From: Sneathiella chinensis
Lineage (GTDB): Bacteria > Pseudomonadota > Alphaproteobacteria > Sneathiellales > Sneathiellaceae
Direction: 5' to 3'
Length of the DNA stretch: 64,000 nt
Assembly (NCBI RefSeq): GCF_012720115.1
Contig: NZ_VNWN01000006.1
Location: forward strand, 434,001-498,000
Shown here: positions 29,302-38,323 of the stretch, one piece after another
Layout: every line of letters begins with the position of its first letter
Numbering within the stretch: the first letter of the stretch is position 1
The notes under the pieces: model-generated
The model's input: the letters and a program-made list of their open reading frames with translations, nothing else
What the model was told of the DNA's origin: nothing
Database searches by the model: none
Translations under genes and position numbers: made by a program

Positions 29302-30789
29302 ATGCTGTTTTCGCCTGTCATGACCATCCTGGGATGGTGCCTGTCCATGCTAGCCGCCCTGATGGTCGTGCCCGGCCTTCTGTCGCTGGCAGAGCAGGGG
29401 GTAGGGACTGCCTCGGCGTTTTTCGGGGCGGCCATCATCACCATGTTTCTGGGGATCGGCCTGATTTTTGCGACCCGCATGGAAACCACAAGCCTTGGAC
29501 GCCGGGAAACCTTTCTGGCGGCCATCCTTGTCTGGACCATTGTGCCGGGATTTGCCGCCCTGCCATTTATCCTGAGCGGTGCGCTGCCGGACTTCATCAA
29601 CGCCTATTTCGAAGCCCTGTCCGGCTTTACCACCAACGGGGCGTCGGTCATGGGCAACCTGCCGGACCAGCCGAAATCAATTTTGCTGTGGCGCAGCCTG
29701 ACCCAGTGGGTTGGCGGTTTCGCCATCATCATTTTTGTGTCCTCGCTGGCCTCCACCTTCAACATGCCTGGCAATAACCCGCTGAACCGCGCCATCGCCA
29801 AAAGCTCGCGGCGGCGACTGTCCCGCCGGGTCCGGGATGCGGTACTGTCCCTGCTTCGGATTTATGCCCTGTTGACGGCCATCTGTTTTGCCCTGTTATG
29901 GCTGTCCGGCATGCCGTTCTTTCATGCTCTTTGCTATGCGTTCAGCACCATCTCCACGGGGGGCTTCATGGTGACCCCGGTCGAGGCGGCGGAATTCGGC
30001 AACCGGTTCACGGAAACGGTCCTGATCATTTTCATGGTGATCGGTGCCATCAACTTCACCCTGCACTGGTCCTATTTCAACGGCAACCGCCGGTCCTATT
30101 TCACCAACCCGGAATACCGCTATCTAATGCTGGTTGTGGTGTTCGGCAGTCTGGGGCTGTTCATGCTGCTGAGTGTGGAAACGGACATGAGTGCGCTCGA
30201 CAGTATCCGCATCGCCATTTTCAACACGGTTTCGGCCCTGACCACAACGGGATATACGCTGCCGCCCCTGTCCGAAAGCGGCGAGATTTACTGGCCGGTG
30301 GGCATTCTGTTCGCGCTGCTGTTCCTCATGACCATCGGCGGCTCCTCCTGTTCGACTGCCGGGGGCGTCAAGCTGATGCGGGTTCTGCTGCTGTTCAAGC
30401 AATCCGGGGCGGAAATCAAGCGCCTCAGCTTTCCAAACGGGGTCATTGTCCTGAAATATGGCGATATTTCCCTGACCCGTGAACATATCCTGTCCGCATG
30501 GGGCTTTTTTACGGTCTATTGCTTCACCATTGTTATTGTTGCCAGTGGTCTTGCCCTGTATGACCTGAACTTTCAGGCAGCCCTTTCGCTGGCTGTCAGT
30601 AACATCGCCAATGCCGGCGCGGTGATCGATCCGACGCTGACCGGCCTCAATTCCAGTGGAATGGATTTTACCTCATATGGCAGCTTGCCTGATGGGGCAA
30701 AACTACTACTATGTATCGCTATGCTCGTGGGACGGCTTGAGTTTTTTGCCATCCTGTCACTTTTCAATCCCGCCCTGTGGCGCCGCTAA
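29302..30789 (+). CDS. trkH: Trk potassium transporter membrane subunit TrkH
   Basis: A 495-residue inner-membrane potassium channel subunit with about ten hydrophobic segments and the four pore-loop repeats of the TrkH/KtrB superfamily, for instance the filter-like ALSGFTTNGASV, FSTISTGGFM, SALTTTGYTLP and VSNIANAGAVI. These TTNGAS/STGGF/TTTGY/NAGAV loops each provide the filter Gly. ATG 29302 is four bases after the trkA stop, placing both subunits in one unit. A membrane-proximal basic loop (KSSRRRLSRRVRD) faces the cytoplasm. Potassium uptake beside the nitrogen regulators is a syntenic feature; a regulatory link is not proven by it. Confidence 0.93.
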   Translation: MLFSPVMTILGWCLSMLAALMVVPGLLSLAEQGVGTASAFFGAAIITMFLGIGLIFATRMETTSLGRRETFLAAILVWTIVPGFAALPFILSGALPDFINAYFEALSGFTTNGASVMGNLPDQPKSILLWRSLTQWVGGFAIIIFVSSLASTFNMPGNNPLNRAIAKSSRRRLSRRVRDAVLSLLRIYALLTAICFALLWLSGMPFFHALCYAFSTISTGGFMVTPVEAAEFGNRFTETVLIIFMVIGAINFTLHWSYFNGNRRSYFTNPEYRYLMLVVVFGSLGLFMLLSVETDMSALDSIRIAIFNTVSALTTTGYTLPPLSESGEIYWPVGILFALLFLMTIGGSSCSTAGGVKLMRVLLLFKQSGAEIKRLSFPNGVIVLKYGDISLTREHILSAWGFFTVYCFTIVIVASGLALYDLNFQAALSLAVSNIANAGAVIDPTLTGLNSSGMDFTSYGSLPDGAKLLLCIAMLVGRLEFFAILSLFNPALWRR

Positions 30790-30799
30790 AGGTAAGGCA

Positions 30800-31651
30800 A
30801 TGTCCAGAATTGCGTATGTAAATGGCCAGTATGTTCCGCACCAGCATGCCTGTGTGCATATCGAGGATCGGGGCTATCAGTTCGCCGATGGCGTTTATGA
30901 GGTGGTTCCCATTGTCGGCGGCAAGCTGATTGACGAAAAAGGACATCTGGACCGTCTCTGGCGCAGCATGAACGAGTTGAAGATGGACGCGCCCATGAAG
31001 CGCCGCCCCATGCAACTGGTCATGGCCGAGGTGATCCGCCGCAATGGCATTGAAAACGGCCTGATCTATATGCAGGTGACCCGAGGGGTTGCACCGCGGG
31101 ACCATCCGTTCCCCAAAAACGCTCAGCCTGCCCTTGTCATGACGGCCAAGCGCCTGTCCATGGAAAAGGCCGCCCAGAAAGCCGAAAAAGGGGTCACCGT
31201 CATTACGGTGCCGGATATTCGCTGGCAGCGCTGCGACATCAAGTCCGTTTCCTTGCTGCCCAACATTCTGGCCAAGCAGGAAGCGGTCGAGAAGGGGGCC
31301 TATGAAGCCTTCCAGTTCGATGGCGAGGGCAATATCACCGAAGGCAGTTCAACCAACGCCTGGATCATCGATCAGGACGGAACGCTGATCACCCGCCCGA
31401 CCAGCAACTCCATCCTTGCCGGCATTACTCGTGCCGCGCTGATCGAATTGCTGAAAGAAAAGGGCATCAAGCTGGAACTGCGGTCCTTTACAGTCGATGA
31501 ATTGCGCAATGCGCGGGAAGTTTTCCTGACCAGCAGTTCATCTTATGTGCAACCTGTGGTACAAGTTGACGACAAGGTTATCGGGAATGGCAAGCCGGGG
31601 AGCGTCTCTCTGGAACTGCGAACGATTTTCAAGGACTATATGGACCGTTAG
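30800..31651 (+). CDS. dat: D-amino-acid aminotransferase (class IV PLP enzyme)
   Basis: A 283-residue class IV (branched-chain/D-alanine aminotransferase fold) PLP enzyme. It has the opening YVNGQYVPHQHACVHIEDRGYQFADGVYEVV, the PLP-binding Lys in CDIKSVSLLPNILAKQEA, the ITEGSSTNAWI motif and the phosphate-binding NSILAGITRAALIEL. Family members convert D-alanine and 2-oxoglutarate to pyruvate and D-glutamate for peptidoglycan, although 4-amino-4-deoxychorismate lyase and branched-chain enzymes share the fold. The dat-hfq pairing supports the D-amino-acid name. AAAGGTAAGGCA precedes ATG 30800, ten bases after trkH. Confidence 0.88.
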   Translation: MSRIAYVNGQYVPHQHACVHIEDRGYQFADGVYEVVPIVGGKLIDEKGHLDRLWRSMNELKMDAPMKRRPMQLVMAEVIRRNGIENGLIYMQVTRGVAPRDHPFPKNAQPALVMTAKRLSMEKAAQKAEKGVTVITVPDIRWQRCDIKSVSLLPNILAKQEAVEKGAYEAFQFDGEGNITEGSSTNAWIIDQDGTLITRPTSNSILAGITRAALIELLKEKGIKLELRSFTVDELRNAREVFLTSSSSYVQPVVQVDDKVIGNGKPGSVSLELRTIFKDYMDR

Positions 31652-31676
31652 GGGGCCGGGGCACCGCTAATTCAGT

Positions 31677-31712
31677 AAAGTCGAAAGTTGTTTTTTGAAA
31701 AAACCGGACTTT
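31677..31712 (+). terminator. Possible hairpin between dat and hfq
   Basis: AAAGTC at 31677-31682 pairs with GACTTT at 31707-31712, and inside lies the inverted repeat GTTTTTTGAAAAAAC (31690-31704). No clear T-run follows, so it may be an attenuator or a weak terminator at the head of the 216-bp dat-hfq spacer, which probably also holds the hfq promoter. Confidence 0.4.
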
Positions 31713-31867
31713 ATTGTATTATTGGCGCTAAAAGGCTTGTGTTTTCTGTAGTAAGTCCTTATTTGAGGGGAACTTTTTTGCCTTTCGGTGAAAAAGCCTT
31801 ATTTGTTAAGCTACAGTTGGCTCAATATAGTCAAAACAACAGGAATAAAGAAGAAAGAGATTGCCAA

Positions 31868-32107
31868 ATGGCCTCTGAGAAATCGCAGAACGTACAGGAC
31901 GTCTTCCTGAACAAAGTTCGCAAAGATAAAGTTCCAGTGACAGTATTTCTTGTCAATGGTGTAAAACTTCAGGGATCAATCAGTTGGTTTGACAACTTCA
32001 GTGTGCTTTTGCGCCGCGATGGCCACGAGCAACTGGTATACAAGCATGCCATTTCGACGGTTATGCCAACTGTTGCAGTCCAACTCTTTGATCCGTCTGC
32101 CCAGTAA
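31868..32107 (+). CDS. hfq: RNA chaperone Hfq
   Basis: A 79-residue Sm-like protein that forms a hexameric ring and pairs small RNAs with mRNAs. Sm1 is seen in [27 protein letters not shown] and Sm2 in [11 protein letters not shown], with the conserved YKHA. The C-terminal tail is short ([10 protein letters not shown]), as in Alphaproteobacteria. ATG 31868 is preceded by the purine-rich AAGAAAGAGA. An in-frame extension to 31688 is not credible. It is followed 39 bp later by hflX, the usual order. Confidence 0.97.
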   Translation: MASEKSQNVQDVFLNKVRKDKVPVTVFLVNGVKLQGSISWFDNFSVLLRRDGHEQLVYKHAISTVMPTVAVQLFDPSAQ

Positions 32108-32146
32108 AGCAGACGGCATTCATTTAAAGAGCCAGAACACCTGAAT

Positions 32147-33460
32147 ATGGACAATGATAATGAGCGCGCATCTCCGCGTTCTGGGGACAGGGCACTTGTC
32201 CTGCACCCGTTTATTAAAAAAAGCGATAAATTAAAAATACGGGACCCTGAGGGATGCCTGGCTGAAGCTGTGTCTCTGACCGCAGCCATCGAGCTGGATG
32301 TAGTCCATTCCGAAGTGGTCCCTTTATCGTCCCCCAAGCCGGGCAAGCTGTTTGGCGAGGGAAGGCTGGATGACTTCGCCCACTTTGTTGAGCAGAACGA
32401 AATTCAAGTCGTCGTGATCGACGGACCTGTAACGCCGGTCCAGCAGCGCAATCTTGAAAAAAGACTGCAAACCAAGGTCATCGACCGGACCGGTCTGATC
32501 CTTGAAATTTTCGGGGATCGCGCCCAGACCCGTGAAGGCGTGCTTCAGGTGGAACTGGCGCATCTCTCCTATCAGCGGACCCGTCTGGTTCGTTCCTGGA
32601 CCCACCTTGAACGTCAGCGCGGTGCGCTCGGCTTTGTTGGTGGTCCCGGCGAATCCCAGCTTGAAATCGACCGCCGCCTGATTGACGAGCGGATCACCAA
32701 GATCAAGCGCCAGCTTGAAACCGTCGTCCGTACCCGCGAATTGCACCGCTCAAAGCGGAAAAAGGTCCCGTATCCCATTGTTGCCCTTGTCGGCTATACC
32801 AACGCCGGGAAATCGACCCTGTTCAACCGTCTGACCCAATCGGACGTGTTCGCCAAGGACCTGTTGTTTGCGACCCTTGACCCGACCATGCGCAAGATCG
32901 ACCTACCGGGCGGGCAGACCGTTATCCTGTCCGATACGGTGGGGTTCATTTCTGACTTGCCGACCGAACTGGTCGCCGCCTTCCGCGCCACACTGGAAGA
33001 GGTGCTTGAGGCGGACCTGATTGTGCATGTGCGCGATATCACCCATCCTGACAGCGAGGCCCAGAAAAAAGACGTCTTTGATGTCATGGAACGGCTGGGG
33101 GTCGATGTGGATGATACGGACCATTATCTGGAAGTCCTGAACAAGATTGATCTTGCCGACCCGGAAACTGCGGCCTTTTTCAAGAACGAGGCTGACCGCA
33201 AGGAAGAACTGGTGGTCATGTCCGCCGTCACCGGGGAGGGGGTTCCCACCTTTCTGGCCGCGGTTGAGGAAAAGCTGACCAAGAACCAGAAGGTCCTTCG
33301 GGTTTCCGTCCCCGTGGAAGATGGTGCCACCGTTTCCTGGATTTACCGGAACGGCACCGTTCTCACACGGAAAGACGAGGAGGATGCCGTAATTCTGGAG
33401 GTCAAGTTCGCCCCGGAGAAACTGGGTCGGCTGGAAAAACTCCCCCTCGATATCCTGTGA
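32147..33460 (+). CDS. hflX: Ribosome-splitting GTPase HflX
   Basis: A 437-residue GTPase that binds 50S subunits and rescues or splits stalled ribosomes in the family. An N-terminal HflX domain (about 15-190, with GKLFGEGRLDD and DRTGLILEIFGDRAQTREG) and a coiled linker (GPGESQLEIDRRLIDERI) precede the G domain with G1 GYTNAGKST, G3 DTVGFISDLP and G4 NKIDL. The C-terminal domain is short. Its stop (TGA, 33458-33460) directly abuts the mazG stop on the other strand, so no space is left for a terminator between these convergent genes. Confidence 0.95.
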   Translation: MDNDNERASPRSGDRALVLHPFIKKSDKLKIRDPEGCLAEAVSLTAAIELDVVHSEVVPLSSPKPGKLFGEGRLDDFAHFVEQNEIQVVVIDGPVTPVQQRNLEKRLQTKVIDRTGLILEIFGDRAQTREGVLQVELAHLSYQRTRLVRSWTHLERQRGALGFVGGPGESQLEIDRRLIDERITKIKRQLETVVRTRELHRSKRKKVPYPIVALVGYTNAGKSTLFNRLTQSDVFAKDLLFATLDPTMRKIDLPGGQTVILSDTVGFISDLPTELVAAFRATLEEVLEADLIVHVRDITHPDSEAQKKDVFDVMERLGVDVDDTDHYLEVLNKIDLADPETAAFFKNEADRKEELVVMSAVTGEGVPTFLAAVEEKLTKNQKVLRVSVPVEDGATVSWIYRNGTVLTRKDEEDAVILEVKFAPEKLGRLEKLPLDIL

Positions 33461-34276
33461 TCAGGTTTCTTCCTTTTTAACCTGATCCCAAAGGTTGTCC
33501 ATTTCCTGAAGGCTGCTTTCGGAAGGGGTTTTGCCGCGCGCCCTCAGTTTGCTTTCCACGCCCTTGAAGCGGCGGGTAAATTTGTGATTTGCCTGCCGCA
33601 GAACTGTTTCCGGCTCCAAATTCAGGTGGCGACCAAGATTGGCCATCACGAACATCAGGTCCCCATATTCCTCTGCCACCCGGGCAGGCCCGCCGTCCTG
33701 CTTCACTTCCTCTTTCAACTCATCCAGTTCTTCGTGAATCTTGTCAAAAACCGGTTCGATATCGGGCCAGTCAAAACCGACGCGGGCGGCCCGGTTCTGC
33801 AATTTCACGGCACGGGTCAGGGCGGGCAGGGTGATCGCAACCCCATCCAGGGCGGAAACCGTCTCATGGTTGTTATTCTCGGCCTTCTGGCGACGTTCTT
33901 CCGCTTTTGTCTCCTCCCACGCGACAACTTGCGCATCGGCGCTTTCGATATCCTTGCTGCCAAAAACATGGGGGTGGCGACTGATCATCTTGTCACTAAT
34001 GGCCGTGATCACGTCATTGAAATCGAAATGGCCTTCCTCTCGCGCCATTTGGGCGTAGAACACCACCTGAAACATCAGGTCGCCCAGTTCTGATTTCAGC
34101 TCCTCCATATCCTGTTCATGGATCGCTTCCGCCACCTCATAGGCTTCCTCGATCGTATGCGGGGCGATGGTCGCGTAACTTTGCTCAAGATCCCACGGGC
34201 AGCCCCCGTCCGGATCGCGCAGTCTGGCCATGATTTCAAGCAGTCGATCAATGGGGGCAGGAGCATTTTCGGACAC
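33461..34276 (-). CDS. mazG: Nucleoside triphosphate pyrophosphohydrolase MazG
   Basis: A 271-residue MazG that hydrolyses NTPs and dNTPs to monophosphates and lowers (p)ppGpp or faulty nucleotides in the family. It has two MazG folds: the N-terminal one with DPDGGCPWDLEQSYATI, the metal-binding helices EEAYEVAEAI and ELGDLMFQVVFYAQ and the insert ISRHPHVFG; the C-terminal one with KIHEELDELKEEV and EEYGDLMFVMANLGRHL. Full length for the family. It is convergent with hflX; hflX-mazG neighbourhood is common in Alphaproteobacteria. Its upstream side borders the accessory pair at 34440. Confidence 0.94.
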   Translation of the reverse strand: MSENAPAPIDRLLEIMARLRDPDGGCPWDLEQSYATIAPHTIEEAYEVAEAIHEQDMEELKSELGDLMFQVVFYAQMAREEGHFDFNDVITAISDKMISRHPHVFGSKDIESADAQVVAWEETKAEERRQKAENNNHETVSALDGVAITLPALTRAVKLQNRAARVGFDWPDIEPVFDKIHEELDELKEEVKQDGGPARVAEEYGDLMFVMANLGRHLNLEPETVLRQANHKFTRRFKGVESKLRARGKTPSESSLQEMDNLWDQVKKEET

Positions 34277-34439
34277 AATATCAATCCCTTGAATACATCA
34301 GAATGGAACGGTGAGGGGGGCAGTGTACCCCTGTCTGCAATCTTCCGCAAAGGTAAGTTCCGAAATCACCTTTTCTCTTGAAAAGCCGACATGCCACCTC
34401 AGTTAGAATATTTTAAAGTAGAAAAGTTGGTTGTTTGTA

Positions 34440-35141
34440 ATGAATAAGGAAAACAAGAAATTTATTGAGGACCCCCTCAAGTTCATGGAAGAGAATATCG
34501 TCCTTCTAGAGAGCTCCAGAGGAATGGGATGCTATAATTTCACTCTGGTCCGGGATGAAAGCTATAAAGGTTTTGATATTGTCCCCGGTAAAAAGAAAAA
34601 AAGGAAACGGGACGTTTACTTCTTGAAACTCTGCGGCCCAGCAAAAAATGAGGAACAAAAGGAAGACCAGTCAGACAATTCCCCATTGATCCGGGCCTAC
34701 TGGCACCCGGAAGATATCTGCGAAGGCCGCCCCTCCATTATGGACCTAGGCCAACAAGAGCAAGACGCTGACATTTATTTCACGGTGACATTAAACGGTT
34801 GTTCCATGGCCTATAGCCCGTGGCATCCCCCGAAACTCCTGCATATCAATACAGCGAAATCGGAATATGTCCACAAAGCGGCTTTCAAGGTATTCGGGGG
34901 ACACCCCTATGTCGGCTTGCTCTATCCAGCAGGTGACTATGCGTTGGTCGTAGACGAGAAAACCCAGCCTGAGCCAGATAATATGATTTTCTTTGGTCTG
35001 AAAAACAAGAAAGACGGCCTCTGGCGCTTTTATAGACACGGTCTGGACATCCGTGATGACAAGACAGTCAACCGCTTATACTACAATAGGTTAATCGATA
35101 GCTGCGAGCATCTGTATCCCTCCTTACCGGACAAAATTTAG
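34440..35141 (+). CDS. Unknown protein with GC...H motif, paralogue 1
   Basis: A 233-residue protein that I do not recognise as a named family. It shares with its downstream neighbour an N-terminal DPLxF...IV segment, a Lys/Arg-rich stretch (KKKKRKR, 51-57), AYW.P near 86-90 and a core TxTLNGC ... PKLLHI with Cys121 and His135 fourteen residues apart. A Leu-x-Gly-Cys followed by a His at such a distance, with Thr six residues before the Cys (Thr115), recalls the LSGC...H catalytic centre of the CNF1/BLF1/CheD deamidase superfamily; this is inference. No signal peptide or membrane segment is seen. AT-richer and with more rare-looking codons than the flanking mazG, so possibly acquired. ATG 34440 is preferred to TTG 34431. 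Confidence 0.7.
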   Translation: MNKENKKFIEDPLKFMEENIVLLESSRGMGCYNFTLVRDESYKGFDIVPGKKKKRKRDVYFLKLCGPAKNEEQKEDQSDNSPLIRAYWHPEDICEGRPSIMDLGQQEQDADIYFTVTLNGCSMAYSPWHPPKLLHINTAKSEYVHKAAFKVFGGHPYVGLLYPAGDYALVVDEKTQPEPDNMIFFGLKNKKDGLWRFYRHGLDIRDDKTVNRLYYNRLIDSCEHLYPSLPDKI

Positions 35142-35152
35142 GGAGGTTCCCC

Positions 35153-35869
35153 ATGACTGGAAAACTGAACAAGGAATTTAACAGAGATCCGCTCGCCTTT
35201 TTCAGACGGTATATCGTCACTCCTTCAACCTGTTTGGACACTGCAGAATCAGGACTGATTGAGGTTTCAGCGGTACAGATGAAAAAGAAACGCTTAGGAA
35301 CAAAGAACAAAAAGGAGAAGGTGCTGGCCGTTCATCACCCTGCCGGTCTATCTCCTGAAGTCAAGCGGGTTACTTTACTAACCCTTTATGACAACTCCCA
35401 CGAACCTTTACCGGAAACGGTTCGAAAAAAGAGAAGGTCGAATCCGATTGAGGCCTATTGGCTTCCCTATCGGGAAAATCGCGTCACAGAAACAATCTTG
35501 GGGCCAAGGGCTGACTTCTTCATATCCAGCACACTGACTGGCTGCGAGATTTGTATCGGCCACGGTCGCAATCCCAAGGTCTTGCATATTCCACCGCTAC
35601 GGGGAGGTGCCCAAAGGATAGAGGAAATAAAGAACGAAGCCTTCCCAAATGGGTATAGCGCTCAAGTCGGCCTTCCTAACAACGAAAGCGAGGAATTCGT
35701 GTTCGGCATACGGGAACCGGATTTTGGAGATTGGACCTTTTACAAACAAGTGTTCAAGATCAATATCGGCACATATGCCCCACTAGGCAGTGCTGGAAAA
35801 TATGCCCAAAAGCGGATGCAATTCGTGAGGCAAGGGATCCAAGAAATTACCAGACAAATGCCTCAATAA
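35153..35869 (+). CDS. Unknown protein with GC...H motif, paralogue 2
   Basis: A 238-residue paralogue of the gene 11 bp upstream, preceded by a strong ribosome site (GGGAGG) that overlaps the previous stop, so the two are probably co-translated. Shared features are FNRDPLAFF...IV at the N-terminus, a Lys-rich patch (43-56), EAYWLPY near 100, and the core DFFISSTLTGC ... PKVLHI with Cys131 and His145, again fourteen apart, and Ser125/Thr127 before the Cys. The overall identity between the two is low outside these blocks, so the conserved blocks probably mark the active or binding site. No signal peptide. It could be a cytoplasmic deamidase-like enzyme, a secreted effector lacking a visible signal, or something else entirely. 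Confidence 0.7.
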   Translation: MTGKLNKEFNRDPLAFFRRYIVTPSTCLDTAESGLIEVSAVQMKKKRLGTKNKKEKVLAVHHPAGLSPEVKRVTLLTLYDNSHEPLPETVRKKRRSNPIEAYWLPYRENRVTETILGPRADFFISSTLTGCEICIGHGRNPKVLHIPPLRGGAQRIEEIKNEAFPNGYSAQVGLPNNESEEFVFGIREPDFGDWTFYKQVFKINIGTYAPLGSAGKYAQKRMQFVRQGIQEITRQMPQ

Positions 35870-35887
35870 ATCGGTTATCATGGCCGT

Positions 35888-36493
35888 ATGACTGAAACGG
35901 ATTCCCATACAGCTAACACAGGAAAACCCCGAAAGGAGCGCCAGCCCCGAGAGATCAGTAACGGCTGGTTGCGGGATCAGGCGCTCCGTTATCTCAACCG
36001 TTTTGCGGCCACAACCCGGAAGCTGGAACAGCATCTTTTGCGGAAATCCGCTCCGGCGATGGAGCATTTCAGCCTGGACCCGGAAACCGTTCGGGACATG
36101 ATCCGCACTGAAATTGGCAAACTTGAAACGGCCGGCATCCTCAATGATCGGGATTACGCCAACAGCAAGGCCCGCAGTATGGCCCGGCAAGGGAAATCTG
36201 ACCTCCAGATCCGCCTGAAATTGTCGTCTCTCGGATTTGAAGAGCCAGAGGTCGAGACCGTCATGACCCATCTGCGAGAAGAGGAGGGGCACAGCAACCG
36301 CATTGCCGCCGCCAAATATATTCGCAAGCGTCGTTTTGGGGCCTTTCGCACGAACCTGAACGCCGAGGACCGGCTAGAAAAAGAGAAAGCCTCGCTGGTC
36401 AGGAACGGCTTTCCGTTCACGCTGGCTGAACAACTCCTGCAGGCCAGCAAGGACGAGCTGGAGGATATTATCTATTCCTCAAACAGTTTTTAA
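35888..36493 (+). CDS. recX: RecX-family regulatory protein
   Basis: A 201-residue helical protein of the RecX family, which binds RecA filaments and limits strand exchange. It shows the typical N-terminal ALRYLNRFAATTRKLEQHLLRK, the middle LNDRDYANSKARSMARQGKSDLQIRLKLSSLGF and a third three-helix repeat at the end. The first 25 residues are polar and likely disordered. recA is not in the window. It starts 18 bp after the unknown gene pair, but co-transcription with them may be accidental. Length and basic charge fit the family. Confidence 0.82.
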   Translation: MTETDSHTANTGKPRKERQPREISNGWLRDQALRYLNRFAATTRKLEQHLLRKSAPAMEHFSLDPETVRDMIRTEIGKLETAGILNDRDYANSKARSMARQGKSDLQIRLKLSSLGFEEPEVETVMTHLREEEGHSNRIAAAKYIRKRRFGAFRTNLNAEDRLEKEKASLVRNGFPFTLAEQLLQASKDELEDIIYSSNSF

Positions 36494-37017
36494 ATCAATA
36501 ACTTGGGCAGAAAGTCTGAACCAGAACAAAAACCCTTCCTCAGAGCGAGCAGAAGGACATAAGGCCGATCACAGGTTCACGAGCGGCCTGAAAATCAGGG
36601 TCCATATAGCGGTGATCAAAAGCGGGCGTGACCTTACGACCAAAGAAAACAATCTTGTAGCACATTGCAGAACGGCCAACGCCATAAGCGGCGTCACATG
36701 GACTTATAGGGAACGACATTTGGGGAAGACGGCGCAGATATTAGGGATTGAACGCATATAAGGGATGGAAAAGAAACAATGGGGACACAGACTAAAACCC
36801 ATGAGGCGATAATATAAAAGGGCCTCTCTGTCTGTCTCCATTTTTGCGCATAATTTAGATTATGACAAAAATAAATATCATAAACCGCAGAACACAAGGG
36901 TTTTTCCAAACATTATGGAAAATGGTTCGGTTTTGCGCAAAACTGGAAACCACCATTCTGTCATTGGCCAATCATACCGGGACAGCGCCATGTGCCGTCC
37001 CGGTGCGATTGTTTTCC
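36494..37017. other. Intergenic region of about 520 bp without a clear gene
   Basis: No convincing gene is seen on either strand. One short plus-strand stretch (about 36655-36755) translates to a segment including ERHLGKTAQILGIERI, followed by a stop, which resembles the start of a Fis-type helix-turn-helix and may be a decayed gene end, or chance. A hairpin lies at 36976-37004 before the convergent oxidoreductase. The rest holds nothing I can name. Confidence 0.5.
36976..37004. terminator. Hairpin downstream of the Old Yellow Enzyme gene
   Basis: ACCGGGAC at 36976-36983 pairs perfectly with GTCCCGGT at 36997-37004 around a 13-base loop, 13 bp past the stop of the minus-strand gene at 37018. 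No T-run follows on the minus strand, so it is only a candidate. Confidence 0.35.
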
Positions 37018-38094
37018 TTATTCCTGCACGAAGCCGGCCCAACCGGACATGTAGGTAATAAAATCAGGACCAAGCCCTTCCTTGGCAAGATAGTCTTTCG
37101 AGACCGGCAGGCTTGTTGACGCAAAGTCCGGGTCTGCCTGTATTCGGTTCGGGAAATCATGATGCAGGATCGCGGCACGCCCGATCAGCACATAATCGGC
37201 CCCGTTTTCAAGGCACTGCCGGGCATCTTCACCGGTCATGATCTTTCCGGCGACGCCCAGATGGACATTGCCCCGGTCCAGTTCCGTGAAATATGACATC
37301 AGTGACCGGCCCTGGAATTCTTCTTCCTCCGGTTCTTTTCGGACATCCCACAAGGACATATCCAGAAAATCGATTTTACCTTCCTTCATCAGCCGTTGGG
37401 ATACCTCAATGACCTCGCCGAGTTTCATGCCGAACCGTTCCGGCGACAACCGGACCCCCAGAATGAAATCCTTGCCGCAGCGCTCCCGGATGCCATCGAT
37501 GATATCGAAAATGGGCCGCGCCCGGTTTTCAAGGCTACCGCCGAAGCGATCGGTTCTCTGGTTGATTTCCGGGCTCAGGAACTGGCACAGAATATACCCG
37601 TGGGCGCCGTGAATCTCGACCCCGTCAAAGCCGGCCTTTTCCGACCGCACTGCGGCGGCAATGAAATCCTCGATCAGTTGTTCCGTTTCCGCCGTTGTCA
37701 GGCCCCGGGCATTATGTTTTTCAACATCGGACGCCGAAACCGGCTGCCCGCCAATCAGGTCTTCCGGGGATCGCATACCGGCGTGATGCAATTGCACCAT
37801 GGCAAGGCTATCGTTTTTCTTGATCCCTTCGGCCAGTCGCTGCAGGCCTTCCAGATGATCATCGGAAAACACACCCAGTTGCCCCGGAAATCCCTGACCA
37901 TTGGGCTGCACATGAGCAGCGCAGGTCATCGTCAGGCCAAAACCACCTTCCGCCCGCATGGTCAGCCATTTATATTCATCTTCCGACAAGCGGCCGTCTT
38001 TATGGCTTTGGGTATTGGTCAGCGGCGCCAGCATGAAGCGGTTTTTCATGGCGGGTCCACGGGTGAAGGTCATTTCATCAAAAAGACTTAGCAT
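37018..38094 (-). CDS. NADH:flavin oxidoreductase, Old Yellow Enzyme family
   Basis: A 358-residue FMN-dependent TIM-barrel enzyme. Family motifs seen are the N-terminal KNRFMLAPLTN, QLHHAGM, GFDGVEIHGAHGYILCQFLSP followed by NQRTDRFGGSLENR, and the FMN-phosphate-binding AGKIMTGEDARQCLENGADYVLIGRAAI. Such enzymes reduce activated C=C bonds of enones or nitro compounds with NAD(P)H; the substrate cannot be read here. The catalytic Tyr region of classical OYE is replaced by the shorter form of the bacterial NADH:flavin oxidoreductase group. It lies alone on the minus strand, divergent from the hydrolase at 38324. Confidence 0.88.
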   Translation of the reverse strand: MLSLFDEMTFTRGPAMKNRFMLAPLTNTQSHKDGRLSEDEYKWLTMRAEGGFGLTMTCAAHVQPNGQGFPGQLGVFSDDHLEGLQRLAEGIKKNDSLAMVQLHHAGMRSPEDLIGGQPVSASDVEKHNARGLTTAETEQLIEDFIAAAVRSEKAGFDGVEIHGAHGYILCQFLSPEINQRTDRFGGSLENRARPIFDIIDGIRERCGKDFILGVRLSPERFGMKLGEVIEVSQRLMKEGKIDFLDMSLWDVRKEPEEEEFQGRSLMSYFTELDRGNVHLGVAGKIMTGEDARQCLENGADYVLIGRAAILHHDFPNRIQADPDFASTSLPVSKDYLAKEGLGPDFITYMSGWAGFVQE

Positions 38095-38323
38095 CCAATT
38101 ATTCTTTCTTTCATTTTACTGATCTGTTTAGGCTCGGCCTACACATGTAGGTCATTCCCGAAGCCGTTCAAATCTTCGCTCCCAATTGTCCCGGCTTTTG
38201 TGATCACGGCCACGAAGGTGCCGGATCACCGGTTGCATCCCCAGGCTCTTCTTTGCCATTGAAAGCCCTTGGTTTAAACATTAGACTTAAAAAAAACAGA
38301 AAAACAACCGAGTTTGTCCCGTT

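Noticed and set aside
36700-36810. Transposon or RAYT-associated end suggested by TGGGGACACAGAC
   Set aside because: A single short match without an inverted partner or a transposase; not enough to call an element.
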